Shown here in pieces: positions 35,486 through 44,640 of a stretch of 64,000 nucleotides of DNA. Source of the stretch: Amycolatopsis anabasis (GTDB taxonomy: Bacteria > Actinomycetota > Actinomycetes > Mycobacteriales > Pseudonocardiaceae). Position 1 is the stretch's first letter, and every line of letters starts with the position of its first letter. A program made the position numbers and the translations under genes. The stretch spans positions 1 to 64,000 of the forward strand of contig NZ_VTHK01000036.1 in NCBI RefSeq assembly GCF_009765355.1. Reading direction: 5' to 3'. Under the pieces are notes generated by a model. The model was given only the letters and a program-made list of their open reading frames with translations. It searched no databases and was not told where the DNA came from.

Positions 35486-36563
35486 CGATTTCCAGCGGCC
35501 CCGGCTGAGCGGCGATCTCGGCGGCGGACCGGCCCGCCGCTTCGCCGAACCGTTCGCCGCCGATCACTTCGAGCGCGCGGGCGCCGACCGTTTCCGGGCC
35601 GATCTCGCCCGGCGCGAACCGCAGGCCCGCCCCGGCCCGGACCACCGCGTCCGCGTTGTCCCACTGGTCGTCGATGTGCGGGAACACCAGCTGCGGGCAG
35701 CCGGCGGCGAGCGCGGTCAACGCGGTGCCGTGGCCGCCGTGGTGGATCAGCAGGTCGCAGGCGGGAAGCACCTGCGCCATCGGCAGCCGCCCGGCGTGCC
35801 GCACGGCCGCGGGCAGTGCCGGCCAGGTCGCGGCGACCGCCTCGTCCACCGCCACCACGATCTCCGCGCCCGCCGCGGCGAGGCTGTCCAGCATCGGCAG
35901 CACCACATCCACCACGCCGTCCACCCCGTAGTACGGCAGCATGGTGCCCAGCGTCAGCGCGACCCGCGGCTTCTCGCGCGGGGTGAACACCCACCCCGGA
36001 ACGTGCGCGTCGCCGTTGTACGGCACCGGACGCACGCCCTGCTGACCCTGCGCGTGGGCCAGGCGCAGGCTCGGCGGCCAGGGATTGAGCACCCGTTCCG
36101 GCTCCGGCAGCGCGTCCAGGCCGAGGTACGCGGCGGCGCCAGCCCGGTACTCGGCGAGCGCGGCGACGCCCCACTGGTACTCCACGAACGGCACGTCGAG
36201 CGCCGCGGCCGCCAGCGGGCCCGCGAATTCGGCGCGCTCGCTCACGATCAGCTCCGGTCGCCACGAGTCGACCAGCGCCCGGGTACCGGCCCGCGCGTTC
36301 GCGGTGAGACGCCCGAACGTGTGCCCGTGCGCGAGCCGCCGCTCGCGGAGCCCGCTCGTGGCCGGGATTTCGGCCGCCAGCTCGAAGAAGCTCTCGCCCG
36401 CGCCGCAGGACGCGATGGGCAGGCCGGAACGCAGGGCGGTGGGCACGAAGTGTTCGGACGTGGCCACCAGCACCTCGTGGCCGGCCGAGCGGAAGGCCCA
36501 GGCCAGCGGCACCAGCGGAAAGAAGTGACCGGGCAATGCCACGGTCGTGAACAAAACCCGCAT
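35457..36563 (-). CDS. GT1-family glycosyltransferase of natural-product type
   Basis: The 368-residue enzyme has a GT-B fold: N-terminal MRVLFTTVALPGHFFPLVPLA with the catalytic-His region, and a C-terminal nucleotide-sugar site (LLIHHGGHGTALTALAAGCPQLVFPHIDDQWDNA split over two strands). It resembles antibiotic glycosyltransferases that attach dTDP-deoxysugars. It is the last gene of the sugar operon, 37 bases after the hot-dog/SDR gene, and probably transfers the finished aminosugar to the peptide. No EryCII-type auxiliary protein is visible. I take this gene as the left border of the biosynthetic cluster. Confidence 0.85.
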   Translation of the reverse strand: MRVLFTTVALPGHFFPLVPLAWAFRSAGHEVLVATSEHFVPTALRSGLPIASCGAGESFFELAAEIPATSGLRERRLAHGHTFGRLTANARAGTRALVDSWRPELIVSERAEFAGPLAAAALDVPFVEYQWGVAALAEYRAGAAAYLGLDALPEPERVLNPWPPSLRLAHAQGQQGVRPVPYNGDAHVPGWVFTPREKPRVALTLGTMLPYYGVDGVVDVVLPMLDSLAAAGAEIVVAVDEAVAATWPALPAAVRHAGRLPMAQVLPACDLLIHHGGHGTALTALAAGCPQLVFPHIDDQWDNADAVVRAGAGLRFAPGEIGPETVGARALEVIGGERFGEAAGRSAAEIAAQPGPLEIVSLLEKMAA

Positions 36564-36600
36564 CCGCCTCTACCCCCAGTCCACTATGGACAATGCCGTA

Positions 36601-38088
36601 TCACGGCGCCGCGGCCGGAACCCGCTCGGTGAAGGTCCACGACGCCAAGTCGGTGGGTGAGAGTACGGTCACCGGCTCGACTTCCGTTCGATTCAGCACC
36701 CAGCCGACGATCGCCGACGCGACCTGCTCGGTCGGCACCGTGCCCATCCGGCCCAGCGGACCGTTGTTCATCTCCGTCCACATCTTCGGCGCCCGCGCGA
36801 GCAGCACCCGCAGGCCGTGCCGCAGCGCGCTGTACCGGCCGAGCGCCTCGATCGCCGATTTCGCGATCAAGTACTGCGGGCGCTGTTCCGGTGCGTCTTC
36901 GACCGCGCCGGAGGACAGCATCGCGAGCCAGCCGCCGGGCGCGAGCCGTTCCAGTGCCGCGGTGAGCGGTACCAGCGCCATGGTCAGGCTGGTGTCCACG
37001 AACTCCCGGATGGCGCCGACGTTGTCCGGATGCAGCGAGGAAAGCAGGACCGGGGGCCCGGCGCACAGCACGACCCCGTCCAGCTCGACGTCGCCGAGCG
37101 CGGTGAACGCCGCGGTGACCTGATCCGCGTCGGTCGCGTCCAGTTCCAGCGGGCGGATCCGGTCCTCGCCGAACTCGCGCCGCAGTTCCTCGACCGCGCC
37201 CGGCGCGCGCTGGGTCGCCCACACCGTGGCGCCCTGGGCCGCGAGCACCGAGACGATCGCCGCCCCGATCCCCCGGCTGCCCCCGACCACGAGCACGTTC
37301 GACCCCGCGAGCCGATCACCGGCGGGCAGCACCCGCGTGGCCGAGTCCCAGGTCGGGGCCGGAAGGGCCGATCGCCGGAAGGCACGCAGCTCGCATTCGA
37401 GGCCCGGGCACGCGGCGGTGACGACGATCGTCCCGGTGCGCGCGTCGGCCGATTTCACCGTGGCCCGGTACCCCGGCTCCGCCGCCTCGGTGGTCCGGAT
37501 CCGCAGCCCGGAGAACAACGCGTCCCGGCCGGGTATGCGCATTCCGGCGAACCAGCTCGCCCAGGCCAGCGCGCCGAGCAGCGGATCGGGGACCTCGGTT
37601 CCGCCGAGCCGATCGGCCAGCGCGCGTAGCTCCGCCGGGGCGGGAACGCCGTACTCGCCGGAGATCTCGTGCCCCCGCGCGGGAAACTCCGGGGTGTCCG
37701 GGGTGGCGGGCACCGCCCGGGCGGCGGGGGCCGGCGCGCCGGCGAGCGCGGGGCCGGGAGTCAGTTCGACCGCGAGCGCGGAGAGGTCGCCCTCGTACGC
37801 CACGACGGAGAGCACGCCGTCGTCCTTCTCCCGGACGGCGACGCGGTAGGTCACCCCGGCCAGCATCGGCCGGGAGAACCGGGCGGTCAGCTGCCCGGTC
37901 GCGCGCAGCCGGTCGCCCGGCACCGCGGCGAGTGCCGCGAAGACCGTCAGCGCACCCGGCACGATCGGCCGCCCGAACGGCGTCCGCCGCGCGAAGACGG
38001 CGTCGGTGTACAGCGGGTTCCGGTCACCGCTCGCCGCGGCGAACGCCGCGACGTCCTCGACGGTCAGCCGGATCAGCCGCTCGCTCAC
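36601..38088 (-). CDS. Hot-dog (MaoC-like)/short-chain dehydrogenase fusion
   Basis: The 495-residue protein joins an N-terminal hot-dog domain (residues 1-75, SGDRNPLYTD and FGRPIVPGAL), a second weaker hot-dog-like half (about 150-255), and a classical SDR (about 265-490; NVLVVGGSRGIGAAIV, catalytic Ser region LAMLSSGAVED, YLIAK as YxxxK). In MaoC hydratases the motif is usually D-N-P-x-H; here Asp22 is kept but the His is Tyr27, so hydratase activity may be lost or changed. GTG overlaps the epimerase stop (GTGA). Its place in the sugar operon suggests ketoreduction of an NDP-sugar; this is inference. Confidence 0.75.
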   Translation of the reverse strand: MSERLIRLTVEDVAAFAAASGDRNPLYTDAVFARRTPFGRPIVPGALTVFAALAAVPGDRLRATGQLTARFSRPMLAGVTYRVAVREKDDGVLSVVAYEGDLSALAVELTPGPALAGAPAPAARAVPATPDTPEFPARGHEISGEYGVPAPAELRALADRLGGTEVPDPLLGALAWASWFAGMRIPGRDALFSGLRIRTTEAAEPGYRATVKSADARTGTIVVTAACPGLECELRAFRRSALPAPTWDSATRVLPAGDRLAGSNVLVVGGSRGIGAAIVSVLAAQGATVWATQRAPGAVEELRREFGEDRIRPLELDATDADQVTAAFTALGDVELDGVVLCAGPPVLLSSLHPDNVGAIREFVDTSLTMALVPLTAALERLAPGGWLAMLSSGAVEDAPEQRPQYLIAKSAIEALGRYSALRHGLRVLLARAPKMWTEMNNGPLGRMGTVPTEQVASAIVGWVLNRTEVEPVTVLSPTDLASWTFTERVPAAAP

Positions 38089-38711
38089 CGATCTCCCTTG
38101 GCGCCCGCGACGGCGAGGTCCCGTGCTTCGATCTTCCGGCAGGTGTCGTAGTCCGGCAGGATGCCCTTCTCCCGTGCCTGCGCCATGGTCGGCGCCGCGA
38201 GGTCGCGTTCGGACATGATCGGCTCGATGCCCTCGGGAATCGGCAGGCCCAGCACCGGGTCCAGCACGCTCACCGCGAGCTCGATCTCCGCGACGTAGCT
38301 TTCCGACAGCAGGTAGGACATCACGGTGTCGTCCTCGAGCGCGACGAACGCGTGCCCGAGGCCCACCGGCAGGTACACCGCGCGGAACGCCTCCTGGTCC
38401 AGCACCACGGCGTCCCATTTCCCGAAGGTCGGCGAGCCGAGCCGGATGTCCACCACGATGTCGAGCGCCTTGCCCTGCGCGCAGTACACGTACTTCGCGA
38501 CCCCCGGCGGGGTCAGGGTGAAGTGGACGCCGCGCACCACATCGCGCTGGGACTTGCTGTGGTTGGTCTGGGAGACGCCGAACAGCGGACCACCGGTGGC
38601 CTCGACGAACGCGGCCTCCTGGTAGGGCGAGACGAACAGACCACGGTCGTCGGGGAACACCTTGGGGGTGAACTCGAGCGCCCCTTCGACCGCCAGTTTG
38701 CGCACCTGCAT
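38085..38711 (-). CDS. dTDP-4-keto-6-deoxyhexose 3- or 3,5-/5-epimerase (EvaD-like)
   Basis: The 208-residue cupin enzyme of the RmlC family shows FTPKVFPDDRGLFVSP, QTNHSKSQRDVVRGVHFTLTP with the catalytic His, ALDIVVDIRLGSPTFG and VPxGLGHAF-like LPVGLGHAFVAL. Members invert C3 and/or C5 of 4-keto sugars; in vancosamine-type pathways the enzyme acts at C5 to give the L-series. Exact regiochemistry cannot be read from sequence. The ATG (MQVRKL) is seven bases after GGAGG, which favours it over an upstream in-frame start. It overlaps the next gene by GTGA. Confidence 0.85.
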   Translation of the reverse strand: MQVRKLAVEGALEFTPKVFPDDRGLFVSPYQEAAFVEATGGPLFGVSQTNHSKSQRDVVRGVHFTLTPPGVAKYVYCAQGKALDIVVDIRLGSPTFGKWDAVVLDQEAFRAVYLPVGLGHAFVALEDDTVMSYLLSESYVAEIELAVSVLDPVLGLPIPEGIEPIMSERDLAAPTMAQAREKGILPDYDTCRKIEARDLAVAGAKGDR

Positions 38712-38732
38712 GGAGATTCCTCCCAATCGCGG

Positions 38733-40103
38733 TTAAAGGCTGTAGACACAGGCGAGGAGGCTGCGCGCCTCGATGTTGAGGTAATGCCCGTGCCGCAACA
38801 GATCCATGAGCTGACGGACGGTCATCCAGCAGAAGTCCTCGGGCACCTCGATCGGGAACTCCTCGCCGACCTCGACGATCCGGTACCGGGTGAGCGCGTG
38901 GTAGAACCGCCCGCCCTCCTCGGAGAGCACGGCGTCGTACCGGACCCGGCCGAGGTCGCCGGTGGCCACATCCTTCAGGAAGGGATGCGCGGCGGATTCG
39001 CTCTCCCCCGGCTGCAACTGCACCGTGGGCGCCATCTCGATCGAGTCCAGCAGGCCGAATTCGGGGCGGGCGTGCACCAGCAGGTGCAGCACCCCGCCGA
39101 TCGGCCGGGCCACGAACACCGCCAGCCCCTGCCCGCGCGGATACAGCAGCGGCTGGGTCCACCGGGAAACCTCCCGGTTTCCCGCCGCCACCTCGACCGC
39201 GATGATCCGGAAGTCCCGCTGCTCGTCGTCCGCGATCTCGTGGTCGTCCCGCGACCAGTTCGCCACCCCGGAGAGCGGGATGAGCCGCGCGTGCCAGTCG
39301 CACCGGGTCTTGGCCTCGGTGAACCAGCTCAGGATCTCGCCGGTCGTGTGCAGGGCGGGCGCGTCGCCGTAGGACCGGGCCAGCGCCGCGGTGAACTCGT
39401 CGGTCGGCTGGATCGACTCCGGATCGACGAACGGCATGCAGGACAACACGGTCCGGGAGTCCATGTTGACCAGGTTGTCGACGCGCATCAGCTCCCGGAT
39501 CTGCGCCAGCGTCAGCCAACGGAAGTCCTCGTGCACCGGAACGTCCCCGGTGACCTGCACGACGATGTTCCGGTTGCGCTTGCGCCAGAACCACGCGCCC
39601 TGTTCGGACTGCAGCACGTCGACCAGGACCGTGCCCCGTTCGGGGCCGGTGAAGTACTCCAGGTAACGGGTGTTGCTGCCCCGGTGCACCTGGGTGTAGT
39701 TGCTGCGGGTCGCCTGCACGGTCGGCGAGAGCTGCAGGGTGTTGACGTTGCCCGGTTCCATCTTCGCCTGCATCAGGCAGTGCAGCACGCCGTCGAACTC
39801 CTTGACGACGATGCCGAGCACGCCGATCTCCGGCTGGTTGATGATCGGCTGCGAGCGGGTGGCGACCCCGCCGTCGCGGACCTGCAGGCCCTCGATGGTG
39901 AAGAACCGGCCGCTGGCGTGCCGGAGGTTCCCGGTCCGCTGCTCGAACTGCCAGGTGTCCAGGCGGTCGAACGGGATCTGGGTGACCTCGAACCGGCCGG
40001 CCGCATGCCGCTGCGCCCACCAGTCGTGGAACTCCTCGATCGACGTGCACACGCCCTCGGCGCCGGGGCTGGGCAAGGTCAGCGGAGCGAGTCGCTCGGT
40101 CAT
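38733..40103 (-). CDS. NDP-hexose 2,3-dehydratase (EvaA/TylX3-like)
   Basis: The 456-residue protein consists of two similar halves, the family's tandem-repeat architecture: FFTIEGLQVRDGG and GVLHCLMQAKMEPGN with QLSPTVQATRSNYTQVH in the first, and AVEVAAGNREVSRWTQPLL with VLHLLVHARPEFGL and MAPTVQLQPGE in the second. It removes the C2 hydroxyl of dTDP-4-keto-6-deoxyglucose, giving a 3,4-diketo-2,6-dideoxy sugar. GGAGG lies six bases before the ATG. This step commits the pathway to a 2-deoxy sugar that the aminotransferase next door can take over. Confidence 0.9.
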   Translation of the reverse strand: MTERLAPLTLPSPGAEGVCTSIEEFHDWWAQRHAAGRFEVTQIPFDRLDTWQFEQRTGNLRHASGRFFTIEGLQVRDGGVATRSQPIINQPEIGVLGIVVKEFDGVLHCLMQAKMEPGNVNTLQLSPTVQATRSNYTQVHRGSNTRYLEYFTGPERGTVLVDVLQSEQGAWFWRKRNRNIVVQVTGDVPVHEDFRWLTLAQIRELMRVDNLVNMDSRTVLSCMPFVDPESIQPTDEFTAALARSYGDAPALHTTGEILSWFTEAKTRCDWHARLIPLSGVANWSRDDHEIADDEQRDFRIIAVEVAAGNREVSRWTQPLLYPRGQGLAVFVARPIGGVLHLLVHARPEFGLLDSIEMAPTVQLQPGESESAAHPFLKDVATGDLGRVRYDAVLSEEGGRFYHALTRYRIVEVGEEFPIEVPEDFCWMTVRQLMDLLRHGHYLNIEARSLLACVYSL

Positions 40104-40151
40104 TACGCACCTCCTCGGCCTAAGGGATGGGTGACGCGGGACTGCTGCTCG

Positions 40152-41261
40152 TCAGACGGTCGCCAGCACATTGCGCACGGCGTCGATGACCTTGTCCTGG
40201 TCGCTGATCGAGAGGGACGGGTACATCGGCAGCGAGAAGATCTCCTTGGCGAGCTTCTCGGTGACCGGGAGGTCGCCCTCGGAGTAGCCGAGGTGCGCGA
40301 AACCGGACTGCGTGTGGACCGGCCACGGATAGCTGATGGACAGCGAGATGTCGTAGGACTTGAGCGCCTCGACGATCTTGTCCCGTTTCGGGTGCCGGAC
40401 GACGTAGACGTAGTACACGTGGTCGTTGCCCGGCGCCGTCTTCGGCAGCACCAGATCGGTGTCGCCGAGGCCCTCGACGTAGCGCTCCGCGACCGCGCGG
40501 CGGCCCGCGATGTAGTCGTCCATCCGGGTCAGCTTCCGGCGCAGGATCTCCGCCTGCACCTCGTCCAGGCGGCTGTTGTGCCCGGGCGTCTGGACGACGT
40601 AGTAGACGTCCTCCATGCCGTAGTAGCGGAGCCGGCGCAGGTTCGCGTCCACCTCCGGATCGCTGGTGACCGTGGCGCCCGCGTCGCCGTACGCGCCGAG
40701 GACCTTGGTGGGGTAGAACGAGAACGCGGCCGCCTTGCCCATCGAACCGGCGAGCCGGCCGTGGTGGCGCGCCCCGTGCGACTGCGCGCAGTCCTCGAGG
40801 ATCGGCAGGCCGTGCTTCGCGGCGAGCGCCTCGAGCGGCGCCATGTCGACGCACTGCCCGTAGAGGTGCACGGGCAGCAGGCAGCGGGTGCGCTCGGTGA
40901 TGGCGGCGGCGACCTGATCGACGTTCATCAGGTAGTTGTCCTCGTGCACGTCGACGAACACGGGGGTGGCGCCCACGGCGTCGATCGCCACCACGGTCGG
41001 CGCGGCAGTGTTCGAGACGGTGATGACCTCGTCGCCCGGCCCCACGCCGATCGCGCGGAGCCCCAGCACGATGGCGTTGGTTCCGTTGTCGACTCCCACA
41101 CAGTGCGAAACCCCGTGGTACGCGGCGAACTCGTCCTCGAACTTCTGCACGCTCGGGCCGAGAACCAGCTTTCCGGAGCGGAACACGGTGTCGACGGCAT
41201 CGAGGATGTCGTCCCGTTCCTTCTCGTACTCCTGCAGGTAGCCCCAGACGAATAGGGTCAT
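40152..41261 (-). CDS. DegT/DnrJ/EryC1 aminotransferase (NDP-sugar 3-aminotransferase, EvaB-like)
   Basis: The 369-residue PLP enzyme has the sugar-aminotransferase signatures [48 protein letters not shown] and the PLP-lysine motif [16 protein letters not shown]. Following a 2,3-dehydratase, it most likely aminates C3 of the 2,6-dideoxy-3-keto sugar, as EvaB does for vancosamine/epivancosamine. It is the first gene of the operon that runs to the glycosyltransferase. The [16 protein letters not shown] is the family's normal opening; GGAGG is somewhat distant. Confidence 0.9.
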   Translation of the reverse strand: MTLFVWGYLQEYEKERDDILDAVDTVFRSGKLVLGPSVQKFEDEFAAYHGVSHCVGVDNGTNAIVLGLRAIGVGPGDEVITVSNTAAPTVVAIDAVGATPVFVDVHEDNYLMNVDQVAAAITERTRCLLPVHLYGQCVDMAPLEALAAKHGLPILEDCAQSHGARHHGRLAGSMGKAAAFSFYPTKVLGAYGDAGATVTSDPEVDANLRRLRYYGMEDVYYVVQTPGHNSRLDEVQAEILRRKLTRMDDYIAGRRAVAERYVEGLGDTDLVLPKTAPGNDHVYYVYVVRHPKRDKIVEALKSYDISLSISYPWPVHTQSGFAHLGYSEGDLPVTEKLAKEIFSLPMYPSLSISDQDKVIDAVRNVLATV

Positions 41262-41343
41262 GGTGGCGCGTCACCTCCGGGGCGCATGTTCACCGGTGTG
41301 TCAGTGGTTTTCGAAAGTTTCCGGACAAAATTGAAGCAGCGGT

Positions 41344-41877
41344 TCAGACAATGCCCTTGAGCAACTCCGTGCCCTGTACGTCCCACTCTTCGCGATAGAT
41401 GGCGTGCACGTACATGTCCCAGAGTTTCCCCTGAAAGTACAGGTGGTCGGGAAGGACGGCTTCCTGACGAACGGCCGAGGCGTACTCGCCGGTGAAACCG
41501 AGACCGGTCAGGTCCGCCTCGTGCGTCTGGAAGTATACTTTCCGAATCCGCCACATGGCAAAAGCGAAATTGACGGTCAGCGCGGCCGCGTCCGCCGAAA
41601 TCCCCTCGGACTGCTCGGCATCGGTGTGCACGGCGGCCTGCACGTGCCCGGCCGGGGTCAGCTCGGACAGCGAGCTGAAGCCGACGACGTGGTCACTGTC
41701 CCTGCGCTGCACCAGGAACTGGGCCGCGACCCCACGGCTGAAGTTCTGCAGGAACACTTCGAGCGTGGGCAGCGTGCTCCGCCCGGACTGGAACAGGATT
41801 TCGTAGACCTTGGGCCCGTCTTCGGCGGTCGCGGGCCGCAGCAGCACCCGTTTGGACTCGACATGCGGAAATAGCAC
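41344..41877 (-). CDS. GNAT-like acyltransferase, paralogue of the 47324 gene
   Basis: The 177-residue protein is a GCN5-like fold of the RimJ type: SKRVLLRPATAEDGPKVYEIL at the start, a central FLVQRRDSDHVVGFSSLSEL, and an acceptor-binding region around VNFAFAMWRIRKVYFQTHE. The usual RxxGxG/A acyl-CoA loop is not clear (EGISADAAAL), so acyl-CoA binding may be altered. GTG is preceded by AAGGTGG. It aligns end to end with the protein at 47324. It could acylate the aminosugar or handle a carrier-bound acyl group. Confidence 0.72.
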   Translation of the reverse strand: MLFPHVESKRVLLRPATAEDGPKVYEILFQSGRSTLPTLEVFLQNFSRGVAAQFLVQRRDSDHVVGFSSLSELTPAGHVQAAVHTDAEQSEGISADAAALTVNFAFAMWRIRKVYFQTHEADLTGLGFTGEYASAVRQEAVLPDHLYFQGKLWDMYVHAIYREEWDVQGTELLKGIV

Positions 41878-42049
41878 TATTCGCCACCTTGTTTTATTTC
41901 AGAAGCTGGTCGACCGGCGTCTCGCCGGCGGGACGGCCCAGGAAGAGAACTCAACCGAGAAACTAGTTCCGCGGCAGTCAGCCCGTCAAGGAACCGGGAT
42001 TTTCGAAAACACCCTATTTCCCATCATTCGCCGGCAGTTTTGGCGGAGG

Positions 42050-43036
42050 TCACCAAGCCCACGCCTCCGGCGCGGGCCCACCCTTGCCCACCGGTGGAAA
42101 GAGGTCCTCGAGTTTCTTCAGTACGCCGTCGGGCAGCTCGAGGTCAAGCGCGCGAATCGCCCCGTCGAGATGGGCCATGGTGCGCGTTCCGGTGACGATC
42201 GCGGTCACGCCCGGACGGGACAACGTCCACGCCTGGGCCACCTCCGCCGGATCCAGGTTCTGCTCCAGGCAGAACGCCTCGTATTCGGCGATGGTGTCGC
42301 GGTGGGTGTCCAGGGCGACCATGGCCCGGCCCTGCGCGGTTTTCACGGCCGTGCCTTCTTCGAGTTTGCGCAGCGCCCCGCCGAGCAGGCCGCCGTGCAG
42401 CGGCGACCAGACCAGCACCCCGATGCCGTAGGCCTGTGCCGCGGGAATGAGCTCCACCTCGACGTGCCGGGTCACCAGGTTGTAGATGCACTGTTCGGAG
42501 GTGATGCCGAGGAAGTTGCGGCGGTTGGCCGCCTCCTGCGCCGCGGCAAGATGCCAGCCGGCGAAGTTGGACGAGCCCACGTAACGCACCTTGCCCTGCC
42601 GCACCAGGATCTCCATGGCTTGCCAGATCTCTTCCCAGGGGGCGGCACGGTCCACGTGGTGCATCTGGTACAGGTCGATCCAGTCGGTGCGCAGGCGGCG
42701 CAGCGACTTCTCGCACGAGGCGATGATGTTCCGCGCCGACAAACCCTGGTCGTTGGGCCAGTCGCTCATCGGGTTGAACACCTTCGTCGCCAGCACCACC
42801 TTGTCCCGGCGCTCCCCACCGGTGGCGAACCACTCGCCGATGATCTCCTCGGTGAGGCCGCGGTAGATCTGCCAGCCATACTGATTCGCGGTGTCGAAGA
42901 AATTGATTCCCCGCGCCAACGCCTCGTCCATCAGGGCAAAACTGTCGTCCTTCGACGTGCGGACACCGAAATTCAGTGTGCCCAGGCACAAGCGGCTGAC
43001 CTGTAATGCGGTACGGCCGAGCGGTACGTGTTGCAC
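42050..43036 (-). CDS. Aldo/keto reductase (NDP-hexose ketoreductase type)
   Basis: The 328-residue AKR shows the family tetrad region: NFFDTANQYGW (Asp, Tyr), KVVLATKVFNP (Lys) and DLYQMHHVDRAAPWEE (His), with NADPH-binding VTGTRTMAHL near the end. It resembles natural-product enzymes such as TylCII or KijD10 that reduce NDP-deoxysugars at C3/C2-C3. Here it may reduce C4 or act on the diketo intermediate; the position is not determinable. The GTG VQHVPLG is preferred because TGAGG lies six bases upstream; another GTG four codons earlier is possible. Confidence 0.8.
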   Translation of the reverse strand: MQHVPLGRTALQVSRLCLGTLNFGVRTSKDDSFALMDEALARGINFFDTANQYGWQIYRGLTEEIIGEWFATGGERRDKVVLATKVFNPMSDWPNDQGLSARNIIASCEKSLRRLRTDWIDLYQMHHVDRAAPWEEIWQAMEILVRQGKVRYVGSSNFAGWHLAAAQEAANRRNFLGITSEQCIYNLVTRHVEVELIPAAQAYGIGVLVWSPLHGGLLGGALRKLEEGTAVKTAQGRAMVALDTHRDTIAEYEAFCLEQNLDPAEVAQAWTLSRPGVTAIVTGTRTMAHLDGAIRALDLELPDGVLKKLEDLFPPVGKGGPAPEAWAW

Positions 43037-43865
43037 CTCAATCCTCACCTCTGCGCGTCGTTTTCTCCGAATGCCAGGTTCGCGGCTCCGGCCAGCAGGA
43101 TCGCAGAGTCGGCGGAAACCTGAAACAGCTTGATGGTTCAGCGAGTTGAACGCGGCGCCAGCGTACTCGCTCGGCCACCCCGGCCGACCCGCGCGAGCGA
43201 TTCGCCCCACACCGGGCGAAAAGGGCGCACACCGAGAATATCGGCCGCCAATCCCGAACGCAGCGGACCGCAATTACCGGAACCGCGCATCCACCCCGCG
43301 CGCCCGCGCTCCGCGACCCGGAAGCGGACCGGGGAGCGCGGCCGGGGCCACCCTCCGCGCATCCGCGTTGTCCCGCGCGCGGGACAACACCCGGGACGAA
43401 CCGCCCGAACCCGGCAAATGCGATCACCCTGCGCACACAGATGCTTACCGGGCTTCGCACGGTCACCCGTCCGAGCGGCCCGTGGCTCGCCTGCCCGCGA
43501 CCGCGGCCGGAACCGGCGCCCGCATTCTGTCACCACGCTTACAACCCGCTGCCAAATGGCCTCTATTACTACCAAAGTTCAGTGTGTTGCGACTAAAGTT
43601 CGTATACATCTACCAGTGGGTAGACAGTAGTTTCGTCGACGGGCACATCGTCGCGCCGCCGACTTCTCGCCGCCGCGCCCGAAATCGATCTTTCTCGCCG
43701 GGCCGCGAATTCATGCTGATGAATAAATATCACATTTTCCGGAACAACCTACGGTCTCGTAAGTTGTCCACCAGAAGGAATCAAACCCCGGTACTTGACA
43801 ACGTAACGACACTGCTGGCAACCTGTGCGACCAGTAGGGATATTTAGATCTGGGGTGGGTGATAG
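43037..43865. promoter_or_regulatory. Long intergenic region upstream of the LmbU-type regulator
   Basis: About 830 bp without a convincing gene. The last 300 bp are clearly AT-rich and look regulatory: a direct repeat ACCAAAGTTC / ACTAAAGTTC (43571-43580, 43592-43601), a palindrome TCTACCAGTGGGTAGA (43609-43624), an inverted pair GTTGTC (43763-43768) / GACAAC (43797-43802), and TTGACA at 43795-43800. The left 500 bp is GC-rich and holds nothing I recognise. The region separates divergent aldo/keto reductase and regulator genes. Confidence 0.55.
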
Positions 43866-44552
43866 ATGTCGGCCAGAAGCAGACAGAGTCTCGACGGCGT
43901 TCATCAAGAGTCGACGAGGGGGAATTCTCCGTCGGGGCCGCCCAAAAACAAATCTCGGCCACCAATGACCGGATCCGCTCTAACTAAAAGGACCAGTCTT
44001 TTCCTGCCACCCAGAATTCCTTTGGATGAATGGAGCAGGATCGGCCGGCAGATATTCGTCATTCACGAATCGTCGGCCTGGTGGCTCGGTGACTGGCTCA
44101 TCTACGGCCAGTCGCAGTACCCGGATCGCTACAAGCGAGCGATCGCCGAGACCTCACTCGATTACCAGACGCTGCGGAACTACGCCTGGGTGGCCAGGCG
44201 TTTCGGCGTTTCACGGCGACGTGAAGCGCTGAGCTTCCAGCACCACGCCGAGCTGGCGAGCCTGCCCGAATCCGAGCAGGACGAATGGCTCGACCGGGCG
44301 GAGAAGTTCCGGTGGTCGAGGAATGAGCTGCGAAACCGGGTCAAGATCAGCAAGAACGCGGAACAGAATGCGGATCGCAAACCACGGGAGGTGCTCAACA
44401 TTCAGATGAACGTCCTCCCGGACCGCAAGGAACGGTGGCAGGAAGCCGCCGCGAGCGCCGAGCAGGACCTGCTCACCTGGATCGTGTCGATCCTGGACGA
44501 CGCGGCAATGGCCACCCTGGAAGAAGCGGAGCCGGCCAAGGCCCTGCTCTGA
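43866..44552 (+). CDS. LmbU-family cluster-situated regulator
   Basis: The 228-residue protein matches LmbU/NovE-type regulators: SSAWWLGDWLIYGQSQYPDR, AIAETSLDYQTLRNYAWVAR, the helix-turn-helix-like RRFGVSRRREALSFQHHAEL and WLDRAEKFRWSRNELRNRV. Members activate lincosamide, aminocoumarin and related clusters from AT-rich promoters. The first 33 residues are poorly conserved, and a downstream ATG (MTGSALTKR) is an alternative start. The 5' end uses rare codons (CTA, AAA, AAT), unlike the GC-rich neighbours. It sits between sugar genes and probably activates the NRPS/sugar operons. Confidence 0.85.
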   Translation: MSARSRQSLDGVHQESTRGNSPSGPPKNKSRPPMTGSALTKRTSLFLPPRIPLDEWSRIGRQIFVIHESSAWWLGDWLIYGQSQYPDRYKRAIAETSLDYQTLRNYAWVARRFGVSRRREALSFQHHAELASLPESEQDEWLDRAEKFRWSRNELRNRVKISKNAEQNADRKPREVLNIQMNVLPDRKERWQEAAASAEQDLLTWIVSILDDAAMATLEEAEPAKALL

Positions 44553-44598
44553 CCGGCCCTGCTCTGAACCACAGGCGGGCCGGACCTTCCTCCCATCG

Positions 44599-44629
44599 AG
44601 CGGCCGCGGGCACCCAGCCCGCGGCCGCT
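44599..44629 (+). terminator. Perfect 13-bp stem-loop after the LmbU-type gene
   Basis: AGCGGCCGCGGGC pairs with GCCCGCGGCCGCT around an ACCCA loop and is followed by TTTCGT. It lies 47 bases after the regulator stop. Confidence 0.8.
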
Positions 44630-44640
44630 TTCGTGGTGCG

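Noticed and set aside
43146-43847. 234-codon plus-strand frame upstream of the LmbU-type gene
   Set aside because: Composition shifts from Arg/Pro-rich to AT-rich within the frame, no domain is seen, and repeats and palindromes indicate regulatory DNA.
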